Shown one piece after another: positions 39,501 to 54,500 of a stretch of DNA of 64,000 nucleotides. How positions within the stretch are numbered: the stretch's first letter is position 1; each line of letters starts with the position of its first letter. The stretch is from Rhynochetos jubatus (taxonomy: Eukaryota > Chordata > Aves > Eurypygiformes > Rhynochetidae), in the NCBI GenBank assembly GCA_027574665.1, contig CM050650.1:53055304-53119303 (forward strand), read 5' to 3'. Below the pieces are notes generated by a model. That model saw only the letters and a list, made by a program, of their open reading frames with translations. It was not told the DNA's origin and ran no database searches. A program made the translations under genes and the position numbers.

Positions 39501-42500
39501 GCTTTACCAGAAATACTGTACTTTTTCCCACTTCAACTATTGTATTTCTCCAGTCTGTATACAACAAGTGTCCAGGTCTTTGACAGTAGTTGTCTGGAAG
39601 GTAACATTTTAAATTTACACAAAGATCTTATTAATTTTATTTTTTAAATTCATTGCAAAGAAAATAAAGAGCCTACCATTTCAAAGGTTGGTGTTCTCTA
39701 ATGCTGTTGCTAATTTAAAGCATTTTGGCTTCAGATGAAATGCTGAAGTTTTAAAAACATTTTGACCACCCTTCCAACTTTTTCAGGCCTGTCAGTTTTC
39801 CTTTAGTCAGCTTGTCAGTTCCATTTTTTATTAACTAGACACTAAGCAGATCGAAGTTTAATTTTTAATGGAGGAAGGAGAAGGGGAGGTCAGGAGAGTA
39901 ATTGACAAGAGCAAAAGATTGGATGAGAAACGCTGCCAAAATACATAAACTGAGCAGAGGTATCTGAAAGATGAGGGCAAGAGAACTGGCAGCCCAGAAA
40001 GCCATGGAAACATGTATCTGTATCAAAAATAGCTTTAAAAATCTATCTTTAGAGCACTGTGAAGAAAGCATTTGTTTTCTTTAAGACCTGATTAAAACTC
40101 AGGTGCTTGTTTTGGTACAATTTCTTTTGAAGCAAGAAGCTATGATTGCTACAAATTTTATAAGTTGTTAAAAGTTCATGTAAAAGTCAAATGATGAAAG
40201 TCTATTAAGATTATATATGTTGCTACTAATCTATTAGTTAACTATAAGAGAAAAATAAACAAGCTTATTTAGTGGCAGTAAGCAAAGAATCATGCAATGA
40301 TCACCAGTAAGTGATGGGATATATTTAGTTCAATAAACTACGGTCCTAGTATGTTATTTCCAAACTGCTTACAAAAAGAAAATGTACTGTATAAATAAAT
40401 AATAGTCATCAAAACTATGTAATACAGTCCATGGTTTGATAAAGTCAGTGTTCATCCTGGCAATAGTACTATCTAACCGACCAGGAAGAAACAAATCCCT
40501 TTGAATCCTGGAGAGGGGGCAAGGAAATCTCAAAACTATGAGACAGCACTATGATCATGATGTAAATGCAGAACCGTAAATGTTATGAAAAAATTGAGGG
40601 AATATCAATTTACTTATGTAAATATTTCATTTGATACTCTTTAAATCCTCTGGTAAAAATAATTACTTTTTAAAATTCTGAATATTTACATTTTAAGACA
40701 TTTATATTATGAAATGCTAAAGGAGCTACAAGGTATGCAAACTGATTGCCTTTAGTTTGCAAATGTCTAATGAGTGTTTGCCAAATGTCTAATATTTGTA
40801 TATTATTACTGTTAAACAGTGTTCATTTAATTTTTCCACATAATTTAACTATGGACTTAACTAATTTACTTTTTCCTAGATTCCTGTGGTTGTCAAAAAT
40901 GAAACCTCATTTGACCTTTTCTCAGCAAATGAGCATATATTTTGTAGTGAGGTAGGTAGAAATACATTAATATTTCTTTTAACAAATACTGGTTTTCGTT
41001 CTTGTTAACTCTTTAACTTTTTAGATTTCACTCCAAATTTCTACCACGAAGAAATAAGTTATGACAAATTGTTTAAGTAAAAAAAGAATGATGGGAATAA
41101 AATGACAAGAAACCATCTAGATTTGTATAATTACTGTTTACCTTTTTTTTTAGACTTTGAAAAATTAGATCAATTATGGTAAGAGATTTTCCAAAATTTT
41201 TTTTAAACATGTAGTTTATGAACTATGAAGATTATTACTAGATAATATTCTCTGAAGATAAGAGCAAATAAGGGCTATATTGGAAAGGATTTATATTTTT
41301 TTATTCAAGCTTTCCTGAAATCATGTTGTTAGTGTACCTGCATGTACGTGCAAATCTCTGTCACTCAGCCAGTCTTTCCCTTCTCTCCAGAGTTGAACAA
41401 ATGTTTTCTGAATTTCTACAGATCAGGGGACAATATAAAGCATGTAGAACCAAGGCATCTGAGTGCTTAGTGAATATAATATTACTTCGTGATTTCTATT
41501 TCATCCAATACTTCAATGCAAATTCAAATTTCAACACCAGACAAACTGTATGGGATGAAGCCACCAAAAAACAGATGATGTAAATTTTGTTGTTCACAGA
41601 ACCACAAATTAATATTAGGGCAAGTTTCTTGTAGTAAAAGATTATTTTCATTCTTGTTTATATAAATCACTGTAACAGACTGGTAATACTTGTGAAAATA
41701 GTAGCATGTATCAGAAATCTACATGTTAGAAAAACACATGCACTGAAGTATGATTAGTTAAAGCTTCTATTTTAAATTTTAAAAGTATTAAATAACTTTA
41801 GTGATTTAGGATTTTTTTTACTGAGTACCAGTACAAATAACAAGTGTTAAAGCCAATATTGATTTTTAACAGCTACATCTAGTAATACACAGCTCAAGAA
41901 GGGACAGTTCACAAGACGTGTAACATAACTTATTTTGAAATCATATGTCCTCATTTTTCTTTGGTGAAAGATGAACAGCATGATTTATATAGTGCCTTTA
42001 CTTAGTTTCATAAAGTTTTATGTTACTGTAGATAGATATTATGATGATTTTAAGAAAAATTGTACCAGTGAAACTGATTTTTGCATGAAACCGTAGCTAT
42101 ACTTTTATGTCACTGTTTGTTTGGTTTTGGTTGTTTTTTGGTTTTGTTTTTTTTTTTTTAATTTAGAACAGGATTTTTTTATTCTTTTGTTTTTCTAAAA
42201 GATGTAACTTGAAAAAATAATTTTTTTTTTTTCTGTTTTTCTCTGTTTGCAGCTGATGAGGTGGATTATAAGTGAAATCTATGCAGTTTGGAGGATATAT
42301 AATGAAAAGGCCTTAACTAATGGAACATCCATGCTGTTTTGGAAACCATGGGAACATATTTATGCCTTATGTAAAGCTACCAGGGGACACAGGCCACTGT
42401 ACAATAGCTATGGAAAATACGTAGTAAAACTTTATTGGATGGTGAGTACTTCTGTCCAACAGTATATAAATACTATGCAGCTAGTATGGCAAATTTTAAT

Positions 42501-45500
42501 TGTTAGGGTAAGTAGTATTATTCTTATTATTGAAAAGATATTGATTTGTGGGAATAGAAGTACTGACAAATTGTTGATGCATGTTAATAAAAATGCCTTT
42601 TACAGTTCATGTCATTTTTGTACAACTTAGAACTTGATAAAACGGAGCTATTACCTAAAAAGGCAACATTCTGGTTTTGTAGATTATGTAGAATTTTGCT
42701 GATAGCTAGGAGATTTTTTTTTTCTCTTTGCATTGCAGCAAGATACTGTATTTGAGTTCATTTATTACATTGTAGAAAGAAGATCCATTAATGACGGTTG
42801 CTAATGTTGCATATGTTCAAACCATCTCTTGAAATAACTTTTCTGATACTTGTGACATTCTTGTGGTGTCAAGCAGCAGTTTTCAATGTCATTCCTTAAC
42901 CCAAAACACAATTTCAAAGCATTTGACAGAAAATAATTGGTTCATTCTGTATCATATAGTGATTGGTTAAAATAATGTTGATTTAAGAAGTGATTGATTT
43001 TCACCATTTGTAGCTTCTTTGAGTTGCATGCGGTACTTAACATCCTATTTTTTCAGGATTTGATTTCTAAGTCATGTATCCTGTTACAGTCCAATGTAAA
43101 CAGGTCTTGATTTGACACATTTACAGAAATTTTCTTTCTTTTGTTTCTTTCTTATACCTTTTTATCTTATAAAAGTATTTCTTGTTGGTATTTGGGAGAT
43201 TTTTTTTTACTCTGTGTCACAAAATGTTATGACAATGATAAGTATCTTATGTGTGTGCTGCCTGAGTGGAAATGCCTTTCAACCCTTGAATATTCTTAGT
43301 GTTGGTTGGTTTTTACTCAGTAAGAAGGTATGTTTTATTTCATTTTTCTAGAGAGAAAAAGACTTGGGTGTGAGGTTTGCACCACACTATAAACTGGACG
43401 GTTTAAATTCTCACTCAGTAAACTTTACCCCATTTTTGTTCCGGTCATAATTTCATCTGCTGATTTTTTTTTTTTTTTTTTGTGCATGCATTAATGTTTT
43501 TGAAATAATATGCATAATATTTCTGTTCCTGTGTAGTGAATGATAGACTATGGAAGTTTGATGCAAATGTTTAGTAGAGTCAGAAGAGTGGCCCAAACCT
43601 CTGGCGTATTAGGATTAAGAATGTTTTTTATTGTTTAAGTAACTCAGTTGGCTGACTTTACAGTTATTTGTATCTGATCACATTTAAAGGTGATTAAAGA
43701 TTTGCAGTGTGAAGGTCATTGAGGATGTACTGGTAAAACCAAAACATCCGATGGAGTCTCTAAAGATGCCAGACAATAACTTCTTAACACACTGCACAGT
43801 CAACAGGGAACACAATATTGAATCTCTTATAATAAACAGAAAACCCACCAAACAAGTTTTTTCTGCTCGCAAACAGAATATGTGACAAAACACCAAGACA
43901 TATGATTTACCCTATTAAACTTCCAGTTACCCAAACTTAAAAATACTTTTTACACAGTCAGTTGAAATCATAAAATTGGAAATGTTAATGAAAACTGTAA
44001 AGCATTCCATTGAATTTCTAAAAAGATAGAATTAATGGAAACAGAAGAAGTTATGTTTAAAAAAAGAACCAAAACCTAAAAAATAATGTATAAAAGCTTT
44101 TTTTTAAAAAAAAAAAAAATCAGAAATCAGTGCTCATGAGTACAAGTGAACAGCTAAGACAATGCAGACAGCTGGTTATGAAGGCAAAAGGTATTATTGA
44201 AATTTATGTTGCTAATACTATTCATATACAGTATTTTAAAACAGGCTATCATGAGTTACTAGTAATAAAAATATAAACAGCAAAGATGAAAAAAAAGCCA
44301 ACAAGCAGTTATTCAATGAACGTTTCTTCTGTGTGCTGCAAGGCTGAAAGAGATATATCTGTTCCTTGGTACACTGTGAATTGAACAAACATAACCATCT
44401 GTAAAAGCAAAGGTTTAGAGGCTTCAGCTGCTCAAATTAAACATTTTTGGATCAGTAGATGCAGGTAAGCTATGGACATATTCAGAGTGACCAACTGAGA
44501 TACCTGCTCTAGGCCTCACCACACCAACTGTCTCCAGCAGCAGAATTTAAGCAGATGAATGAAGGTGGTGGTTTGTTGTTGTCAGTGGGGATAGGCGTGG
44601 GTTTTTTTCCAAGGATGATAAACTGTGTCACATACTGAGTGAGGAGCTACCAGAATTATTCAAACAAATATTCACAGGTTCTGAGTTTTCCTGGAGTTTA
44701 AGCAGCTGACTTAGTGCTTTGTATTAGGTGCATGTGTCTATGCAGATACCAACCACTACATTATTCTGTGAGAGTGCATGGAAAGTTACAGAGAGCTCAT
44801 ATCTTTTGTCAAATGGCTGCCACCTCTATTTGTGCATAAAATGTGATGGTTAGAGCACATATCAAGGAGTGGAAGAACTGAATATTCTTCCCTTCTCAGG
44901 TGTTAAGGACTAAAACTCCCAGTTTCTGCAAGGAAATTTCCATGAGTATAGCTTTGAGTGTTCTGCAGAAATGTATGTCATGGGACCAAAAACTAAAGGG
45001 TGACACCTGGGATCTTTTCCAAAGTTTTGGCATCATTTAAACTTAAGACCGTCATGTATTTAACTTGGGTATCTTCCAGCTTGATAGAGGTTACAAAGGT
45101 GTTGCATATAGTTAGTTACAAATGGAAAGAAAGATAATCCTAGTGGACAACTTCTTAGTGCAATACAAAGAGGTCCAACAGCTAGAATTTGACTCTAGAT
45201 AAATTCAGTCCAAAATATGACATAATTAATAAGAAGAAAAGGCAATTAAATATGAAAATAATTTTTGAAGGTAATGGTATATTTAACATTACTTCGTGTT
45301 CTCAAAATGTGATGAAGTAATTAACAAGCAATATTGCTCATTTTCCTTTTTGGGTAAATATGGTATTAACATATATGCACGGAAAAAAACCCCAACTGAT
45401 ACAGTAAAAAGGAACCACCAAAGACAAAACGAAGTGCAAGAGGAGAAGAGGAGAATCAGGAGAGAGCAACCTAGAGGATTTTGGTGGGTTTTTTTAAACC

Positions 45501-48500
45501 CATGTTAAAAAAAGATTAAAAATAGATGTCTCTTGAAAAGATGTTCTTGGCTAATAGGAGACAGTCAAAAGCAAGAGCAACAATAAGTATAAGAATGAAA
45601 CTTTTACATTTGAGGAAAAAGAGGTTTTGTGAGGGCTGTGTTTGTGAAAAGCACTGACGTGGTTAATGGAAGGATATGGAAGATGGATTAGAAGAGTGCA
45701 GGACAGAATACTCAAGGACCACACACTTAAATGAATAACAGTAGCAGACAGAAAAAATATACTCTAAGAGAGGAAGAGAATACATATATATAATTTGATG
45801 AAGAGTGAAGACTCCAGTTTACCATTATTTGAGATAATTAGTGTTGCTCTACAGAAGGAGAGGGCACAAACTTCCCATCTCACAATGTTTTTAGAACTTC
45901 AAGATAAAGGAACCTGCATCACACCTGCAGCAGATGACGCTGCTGGAGAAGGACAGCAGCAGGTCAGTGCCTCAGATGGATAAGCAGGCCAAGTTTTTTG
46001 TCGGAGGTGCAGAGATAGCCTTACAGTTGCATGTAGCACATCACTTAGAAACACCTCACGGCGGAGTTCTTTCAGAAATCTCTGCAGTTACAAATGCAAA
46101 GTAATTACTCAAACATTTCCATGACCCTTGAAAATTTGCTCATATTCTGTTTCTATGCTGGAAACAATTACTTTAGTAGGTATAGTATAAAAACTTCCCA
46201 TGAATAAAATTAGGGAGGGATTTCTTTTACTTCTCCATCACCCAGTTACATTGTTTATAAATCTGTCCATCTTTTGGAATGAACATAAAGGCAACCAAAG
46301 CCATGAGAGCTTTTGAATGGCTTGATGTATGCACGTTGCTGTTTGATACCTGTCTCTTGAGAGGGAATAAACCCCTGAGCATATTAATTTTATTTTTAAA
46401 TAATCCTACATCGTATATTTGTATTAAGAAAAACTTAGTTCTTACGGAGTACAGGCCAAATACGATATTTTAAAAGGAAATTTCATGCAGTTTGCTATTG
46501 ATAAATGACAGCTAGTCAGCAGTGAGGAAGAAATAGGGAAGCAGTTAAAACTGGAAGAATCTCTTAACTTTCCTGTAAGGGAGAGCACTTCGCTGATTTA
46601 CATGCCTGTTCTTTCCTCATCTCTCACTATTGCCTGCACATACAGAATAATATATTCATGTAGGGAATAACAGTTCCATGAGTTTGAGAAGAGAGAAATT
46701 ATGTCACCTAGGTTCCTCAGCAGAGGATATCATTCACACGTGTGAATTTAATGCTGCAGAGATTGTGGTTTTATGTGATAAAAGACTGCATTTTAAAACA
46801 TCTGTAAGAGTTATTGGGGTGTTTTAGGTTTTTTTACTTGTTTGTTTTGGTTTTTTTAAGCCTTTGGGTTAATTTCATTTCTCTTCCTGTGGTTGTATAG
46901 CTGTATTTCACAGAAAGAAAAGCAGGAAAAAACAAAAAGAGGTGGAAGATTAAAGAAAACCTGCAAATAAGACAAGACAAATATCAGTGGTGATAGATGA
47001 GAAACTAATTTCACAGAAGAAAGTGGAAAATTAAATGAAAAGGGAGGGAAAGCAGAGAGAAAGAATAATGAACTGGTTACAGTAAAATGCTAGACTGATT
47101 CCTGAAGGGATTGTTGTCCACCAGATCAAACCTGTGGATAATAATTTTTCACATAATGGGCACAATATTCTTTCAGTTTTACCCCACATCCTCCTTTCGC
47201 TTTGCATTCTCGAGGTTTATTGAAAGTTATTTCTTTATTTCCACTTTTTGTCACCTATAGATTTCTTTTTCTACCCGTCAACCTTCTGGCTCACATATTT
47301 TTTCTTCCTTTCTCTTGGTGTGTTATCTCCTTAAACCAGCATAACTATTTTTAGATTTAATGGTGAAATTCTATAAAAAGGTTATCACTGATACAAAATA
47401 ATTGCGATATGGATTCTATTATTTATTAAGTATAAAAGGCTAGCAATTCACAAGGAGGAGAAAAGTTTTTGTAGTAGTTCTACATAGGCAAAAATACTAT
47501 TGCATTTTAAGAATTGCATGCACATCATTACTACTCTGAATCAAAAAATGTCCTGAGCTATAGAAAACCAAGTATCTCCTCAATCTTCTCCTTTACATTT
47601 CAGCTTGTACTGCTCTCTATTAAACTTCAGCAATTACTTAAAGAGGACATGAATATGTGATCATTTCACTTAGTAGGTATTTTTCAAACTTTGGAAGTGC
47701 TAAAAATTTAGTTTTGACTGTCAGGAAGTAGTTTTTAATTCTAAAACATATTAGCCTCTTTTATGCTTTTTGGGTATCTTCACCATATGGCCTAAATTTG
47801 TTTACTTCTGAAACCTATGGAACTCATAGAGTAAATTGACAGGCATTTTCAGCTTGAAGCCACAGTTCAGTTGCAAGCAGAGAGCAGTAATTTTGCACTC
47901 TCTGATAATAAATGATGAACATTTTAGTGATATGGTCATTCTTCATCATTTTGTGGGTGAGTTAACAGAAGTACTTGCTACTGCCCCACTAATTCCTTAA
48001 CCTCTCTATTATGTCTTAAACACTAGGACAGACGTTTTTTTCAAGAATTCTAGGAAGACTATTTTATGGGATACTACTTAATTTACAAATTAAATATATG
48101 CTATTGCAGACATCAGTTCCTTGTCTTACCTGTTTGCTTCTTATCCTGGAAATATGGATATTTGTACACTGAGGCATTTTGTGTTGTTTCCTAGAGTGTT
48201 TTATAAGATACAATCTTAATGCTTTCCAGAACACTAACCACTGCAGGCAACATCCCCCTGTAGTTCTTGGGAAGCAAGATGGACTGCTTATATCACCAGT
48301 GCTTTCCAGACTAACACCTTAAAGAGCCATTTGTAAAACCAGTATCTTAGTTAAGCCTTTTTTTAATCATTACTGTTTCTCAGGCAACTGTCATGACAGC
48401 TGAAGAAACAGCGATGAATGCATGCACATATGAATGGAAATATATTTGGAAATAGCTGCAGTTAGATTAATCTCTGAAATAAATTAAGTCAGATCAGTAA

Positions 48501-51500
48501 TAACATGCTATGAATAATGTTTCCATGCTGCTCAGGTATTATATGACAACTTCTTTTAAAGCCATCTGTAATGCAAGTCAAATTACAGTAGAAGTTGGTT
48601 CTTGGGAAAGTGTTAGAAGTTCTCTTATATAAATGTTCTGTTTCCTGAACTTAGTGTTTTCTTTCTTCTTTCCTCCCCTTCTCTCTATCATAGGGGTGCT
48701 GGAGAAAGATAACTGTGGATGACACCATGCCTTTCAATGAAGGAGATAATTTGTTACTACCAGCTACAACCTGTCAGATTGAGCTTTGGCCAATGTTGCT
48801 GTCCAAAGCGATCATTAAGTTGGCAAATATTAGGTATGTTTAGTCAGCTCACTTGTGGCTTGTTTTGTGAAGTCACATGGAATTTGCAAAAAGTTGGTTT
48901 AGTATACGTGGGAAATATATGTTGGTAAAAATTTTGAAATGACAAATATACACTTTTCTGAAAAAGTATTGTAAAGTCCCTTGTAGCTACAGAATGTGCA
49001 GTGTTCTCTTTTAGATGTGTTTGTAAATTCCTGTGCAGAAAACTTGGCAAGGAAACAGGAAGAATGTTCCTGTTTACTCTTATCTGTTTGCCATTATTCC
49101 TAAAATGCTTCACAGGTGATACTCTGCCAAATGGAAATGTCCACTAAGTTTTAATGAAGTTTTGTCAGCCTTAAGCAGTGTTGACCTAACTAGTATTGAA
49201 AACAGAATATTGTAAGTTACTTGTAATGCTTTTGCTACAGTTCTGCTGTTGTGGGCTGTACAGTGATCCACTTCCCTAAAACTGACCTGGAAAGTAGAAG
49301 GTGGCCCATGGTGCAGTGATTGACAATTATACCCACAGGTTCCAATGAGATGAGCAATGAACACCAAGTGTTTAAATGACTAAGTTTCAGAAAAGAATTT
49401 AAAACCCTGATGGGGGTAGTTAAGCTTCCCTGTTCCGGTCATACCTAGTTATGTTTATCGGAAGAGTGATCTATAGTAGTTCTACACAGGCCAGGGAGTT
49501 GCCTAGAACTGTCCATTGGCAAACTGCAGGAATGTGACTGAAATACTGTGTTTCTCCGGAGTACAAGGGTTAGTCATGGCCAAGCACTGGCATCTTTCAC
49601 CTTGGTCCTCTCAGGATCTACAGATGGAAATCTCTCCAGAGAGTATGAGACTATGAGTTTGGAAGAGTGGAGTATGGTACACTGGAGACAGCTAGCTTGT
49701 GCATAATAACCTGGGAGTTGTAGCAGCTGCTCAGGAAATTGAAGTTCTAGATTCATATTCCCCTTCTAGCATGAGGGATTTCAAATATAAATCTCAAATT
49801 CTGCAAAAAGAGGCTTTACTTTGTGCAAGTATACATAGCATGCTTGCTAACAATGTTGACACTATGCTGTTGTACTGGAGGGAACACTAAAATAATGGGC
49901 GTAATGCAAAGGCATAAAAGCAAATTTGACTTTGTAGGCTAGTAGTCAGCAGTGGATTGGAAAACTCCCAAAATTGCAATTAATGACCTTTTTTTTTTTT
50001 TTCAGCAAGCTGTTCTGTCTGTGTATGATCTTGCTCCTACAGAAAGCGATGTAGACTACAGAGTTTACTGTGAATTAAACATATGTTAATTCTGTATATT
50101 GTCTGCTTTTGTCTTATAGTATACAGGAAACGGGAAGAAGAGAGCTGGGGGAATTTACGGTTCTACAAACACTGACTGGATGGATACCAGAAGTTATTCC
50201 TCTCCAGTAAGTTCTTCTATTAAACAATTTACATCTTAGCTGTTTCATATTTAATTCTAGAGAGCATTATGAAAAATAAAGCTGAGCCTTAAAAGTCCTT
50301 CAGCATCAAATTTGGGAAATGTCCATTTTTTTACTGCTGGTACTTGAGCAATGTGTCTTCAAGGAATGAATTTTGTTGTGTTTTAGTTTGTAGGTCATAC
50401 ATTTGCTTGTAAAGCATTTACCATGTTAAGCTGTGCCTATTCTTTATAAAATTAATTTATATTTCATTCATATTAAAAACTGTGGGAAACACAGGGCTAT
50501 GTTTCATCCAGTATACAAATACAAAATGTCTGCAAGTAATAATAATAACTATGGATGTACTATAGAAAGTATATTTCATGAATTTGGAAGTAATCAACTT
50601 CAGGTGGTGTGGTGTTTTCACCTTTTAAATTGAAACGGTTGATACACTTTTATTTCCAACCAAAAGTAGTATTTCCAATCTATACTAACATTTTTTCTTT
50701 CCTCTGTGTTTAAGTCAATTTTCTGGTTTTAAATAACACACTTTGTGTTTTTTCAGCTTGACATTCTTTTTACTGAACGACTGGGATACAGGTTCTAAAT
50801 ATCTATACTCTTTTGAAATTACACTTTTTTTCCTTTTCATTTGTACATTCTAATGAATACATACATCACAAATGGTTTTGGATTATATATCATTTATTTA
50901 GGTATAATTGTTTATTTAGAACAGCATTTAAATGTTATATAAGTTCAGTCAAGGGTTCTTTAAGCCCTTATTTCAGCAATTTTTATGTTCCAAGCTATGC
51001 TTGCAATTTAGCGTTTTGATATATTTGTGTCTTATAGTAGCGTGTATGTAGCCCATAGACTTAGAAATCTAAATTTTGCTTCTTGATGTAGTTACTTTTA
51101 CAGTTGCAATAGCAAAAAACCAGTATTCACAAATCTGACACTTATAGTATGTTCTGGAATAAGAAAATGTGGATACCACGGAGTCTTTGCAGTAGTAGTA
51201 TGATGGCTTTAGCTCATTGTACAATCAATTATTTTATTAAAAAAAAAAAAAAAAAGAAGCTTGCATGCAGTTATCTTGCATGAAATGTATCCATGGCCCT
51301 GAATGATTCATTCAGTTTTACATTATTTCTGGAATCACTGAGTTTCTGTGGAGAATCAGTGTCTGCAGCTGTCATGTCATATAAAAAAGCTGCTGTAGCT
51401 GGTGGAATCAGTGGAAGAGGCATGGAACTACTTGTGCTGAAACAGGAAAAACTAGTTTGTAAGTACCTTTCTGAAGGGTTTTAATGTATAGAGCCAGAAT

Positions 51501-54500
51501 CTAGTTGATACACGGTGTAGTTGCAAAGTGGTCTGCAAATTTCTCTGCCACAACTTTTATCTACTAAAAAGCTTTAGAAAGGATATTTTATTTATGTGCT
51601 TCTCTAATCATCTTCTCTTTCCTTGATCTGTCCATAATCTGTCTCAATAAATTGGCTGATACACAAAAGCAGGCAAATGTGTTTTATTTACTAAAATAAC
51701 CCAGTAACTTATCTAAGAGTTGGACTGTCGTAGTATGGTGTTACCTAAATGAAAATTGCTCTTTCTTTTCTTATTGCAAATATCATTATCATTGACATAC
51801 ATGTATGTGTTTGTTTTTAAAGGCCTGGATACTTGGACAAACTCTGGGGCTTTTTGAAAGAGATTGTGCCAGAGTTCAAGTTGCCAAATAAGAAGACTCC
51901 AGAACTTGATATTCTCCAGTCACATACAAAAACTAAAGAGACCAAAGTCTCAGAGTTAAGAAATGAAGTTTCATCTATGAATAAGCAGTCAGATAAACCT
52001 GAGAAAGCAGAGAAAGCTGATAAAATTGACAAAGGTCTGTAATTTTAGGTAGTATTGTCTTCGTAGGCCAAGCAAAAGTAGAATAAGCATAATAGCCTAA
52101 TAGAAAAAGCATAATAGAATTTATATGTCTCTATTATGCCACACGCAACTCTTGTTGTTTCACTGAACACGTTGCAATGGTGTAAATTCAAACAAGTTTT
52201 GCTTTACCTATAGATCAGATTAGAAGCTGTACTACTCTCTTATTTTATGAAAAGTTTCATTTTATGGCAGAGATTTGTTCTGCTCTGTATCACAGCTATT
52301 TTTCTGAAGACTGGTTCCTTGTAAAGGGATAACCATCACTGAGGTTACAGTTTCCCCAAAGGCAACACTAGTCTGACCATTAATAAATTATACATTTCAT
52401 AAGGGATGTTAAAAAGTGTGATTACCTTCAGAGAGTTATGACAAGCATGTTCTAATGTCTACCTGCTATTTTATTTATAGCAATGTTTTTGTTTATGCTA
52501 CTAGGTATAGGTATTAATTTTCTTCAAAAGCTGCTAATCCTATTTACATTTAAATGAAAAGCTTAAGTTGAGAAACTTATTTGTTCCAGTATATTCTTTT
52601 TTAATGTTTATATTTGAGACTGAATTTTCTTAGTTTCTTTTTTTAACTTGAAGGTATGTATGCAATTTCACAACAATTCTAATGTCTCTGGAAGGTACAA
52701 ATTATATACTAAATTTTCTATTTCATCCTAGATTAAAAAAAAAATAATCCCTGCCTCCCCCACTTTGAATCCCAAATTCTTAGTCCTAATGTCAAAAGTT
52801 TTATAAAAATATTAGAAGAGACCTGGCTGAGGCTGTATTCTCTTTTCATAGGAATTCTTGCTATCATTTGATGACCTACCCACCAGTGTAGTAGATATCT
52901 CAGAGTCTGGAAAAAAACATGCACAGGGATGAAGTCACTGGACACAGCACTGTCATACATCCAACAGGGTGCTGTAATTTATTCCCAGTAAACTTTGAAA
53001 ATTTCATCTTGCCTGAAACTTAGACCTTCTGTTAGTAATTGAAACAGCTAAGAATCAGGGAAGCATTATGTTACCATACAGCACTGTAATCTGCAACTCT
53101 GAGGCTACAAACTGTGTTCTGATGCTTTATTAATGTTTGGGATTTTTTTAAATTAGAAATGTATTTTCTGATAGACTAAGGTCTAAGGCTTGAAAGACAG
53201 TTCTGACTTTGGGGCATTTTCTTCTTCCATGTCCATTGAGAACCTGTGCCTCATCTGTAGTAGACTATTTTCGAAATTACTGATGCTTGGGAGCAGAGAC
53301 AGGAAAAAATATTTGCCAGCAATTAAGGAATTCCAAACATTGTAGTAGGGACATGAGAGTTGTGCACTAATTGGAAGGTGTGACCAAAGCTATCCTAGCC
53401 TCTTCTCAGTAAGTCTGCATTTAAATGTTAAGATTTTTTTTTTTTTTTTAACTGAATGACATTAGGTCTTTATTGTACTTCAGCTCTTCAGACTGGAATA
53501 GATTATGGTTGATTTATCTAAAATGTCATGGGTTTGACACTTTATGACTGAAAGTTCATATCTGGAAAAGAAAAATATATCATCATTATTTTGCTTAATA
53601 GAAAAAGCAGAGCTAAGAGAAATTGTAAAGAAGAAAAGTAGAGAAGGAGGTAAAGAAAAAAACAAGTTAGCAGTTCAGTCTTCACGAATGTTGGCAGAAG
53701 CTCAACATTCTCTTCAGGCCTTAACTGAAAGTAAGTCTTACTCTTTTGAAGCTAAAAATATAAACAGGGGATATATGTAAAGCAAAAGGCTTTGCTTATA
53801 CTTGTTTTTGAACTTAATTTGAAGGAGGTTAAATGTACTAATTCGTTAAAAAATTGCAATTCTTTACAGGCTGCATTACAGACTGGGCATTCTAAGCTAT
53901 TAAAATCTTATAATGTATATTAAGAACAGTATTGCAGTAATTTGTGTTTGATGCCAGAATGTAAAACAAAGCTATGCAGAATATTTGGAGGGTGCTGGCC
54001 AGTCATGTAGGACTGAGATTTCTTCTAGTGTCACTCTCTCCCTCTGTATTCCAAAAAAAGTTTCCTCTCTAATAACTTATTTGTTCAATATCTACTTTAT
54101 TGAGTGAATTGAAATTGGAAAAAGCAGGAATGCTTCTTTGTTGAAGGGCAGGGGTGCAGGGGCCCAGAAATATTTATTAGAATTCACTCCATGATTTCAT
54201 ATGTTAGTACATTTGTTTTTCCTGGAAATGTATTTTGATGACTTTTTTTATTGATACCATTATAATAGCTTAAACATTAAGTAAATTCTTACTTTGTGCA
54301 TTTAAAAACAAAAAACAGTTTAAACAAACCACAAGTAAATACAAATTGTTTAAATAATCAGTCAAGAAATGTCATGCTTACTAGCATGATACATAGAAAA
54401 TCTTGATTAATACAGATTTGCTTTTGTTGTTGCTTATATTTTCATACATGTAGCATTTCCATATGGCTAGCAAAAAGAAATATATTTATTAACTGGAATA

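Larger units (their letters stand above)
42442..48693 (+). other. ADGB: ADGB intron 5
   Basis: About 6.3 kb of unique AT-rich sequence. It includes a T8-A14 tract at 44098-44119 and a 16-bp perfect palindrome with a CACGTG core at 46732-46747. No transposon is recognised. Confidence 0.9.

Noticed and set aside
41323-41583. 86-codon open frame in ADGB intron 4
   Set aside because: It is not needed to match androglobin, since exons 4 and 5 join in phase 0 without it, and it has no motif.
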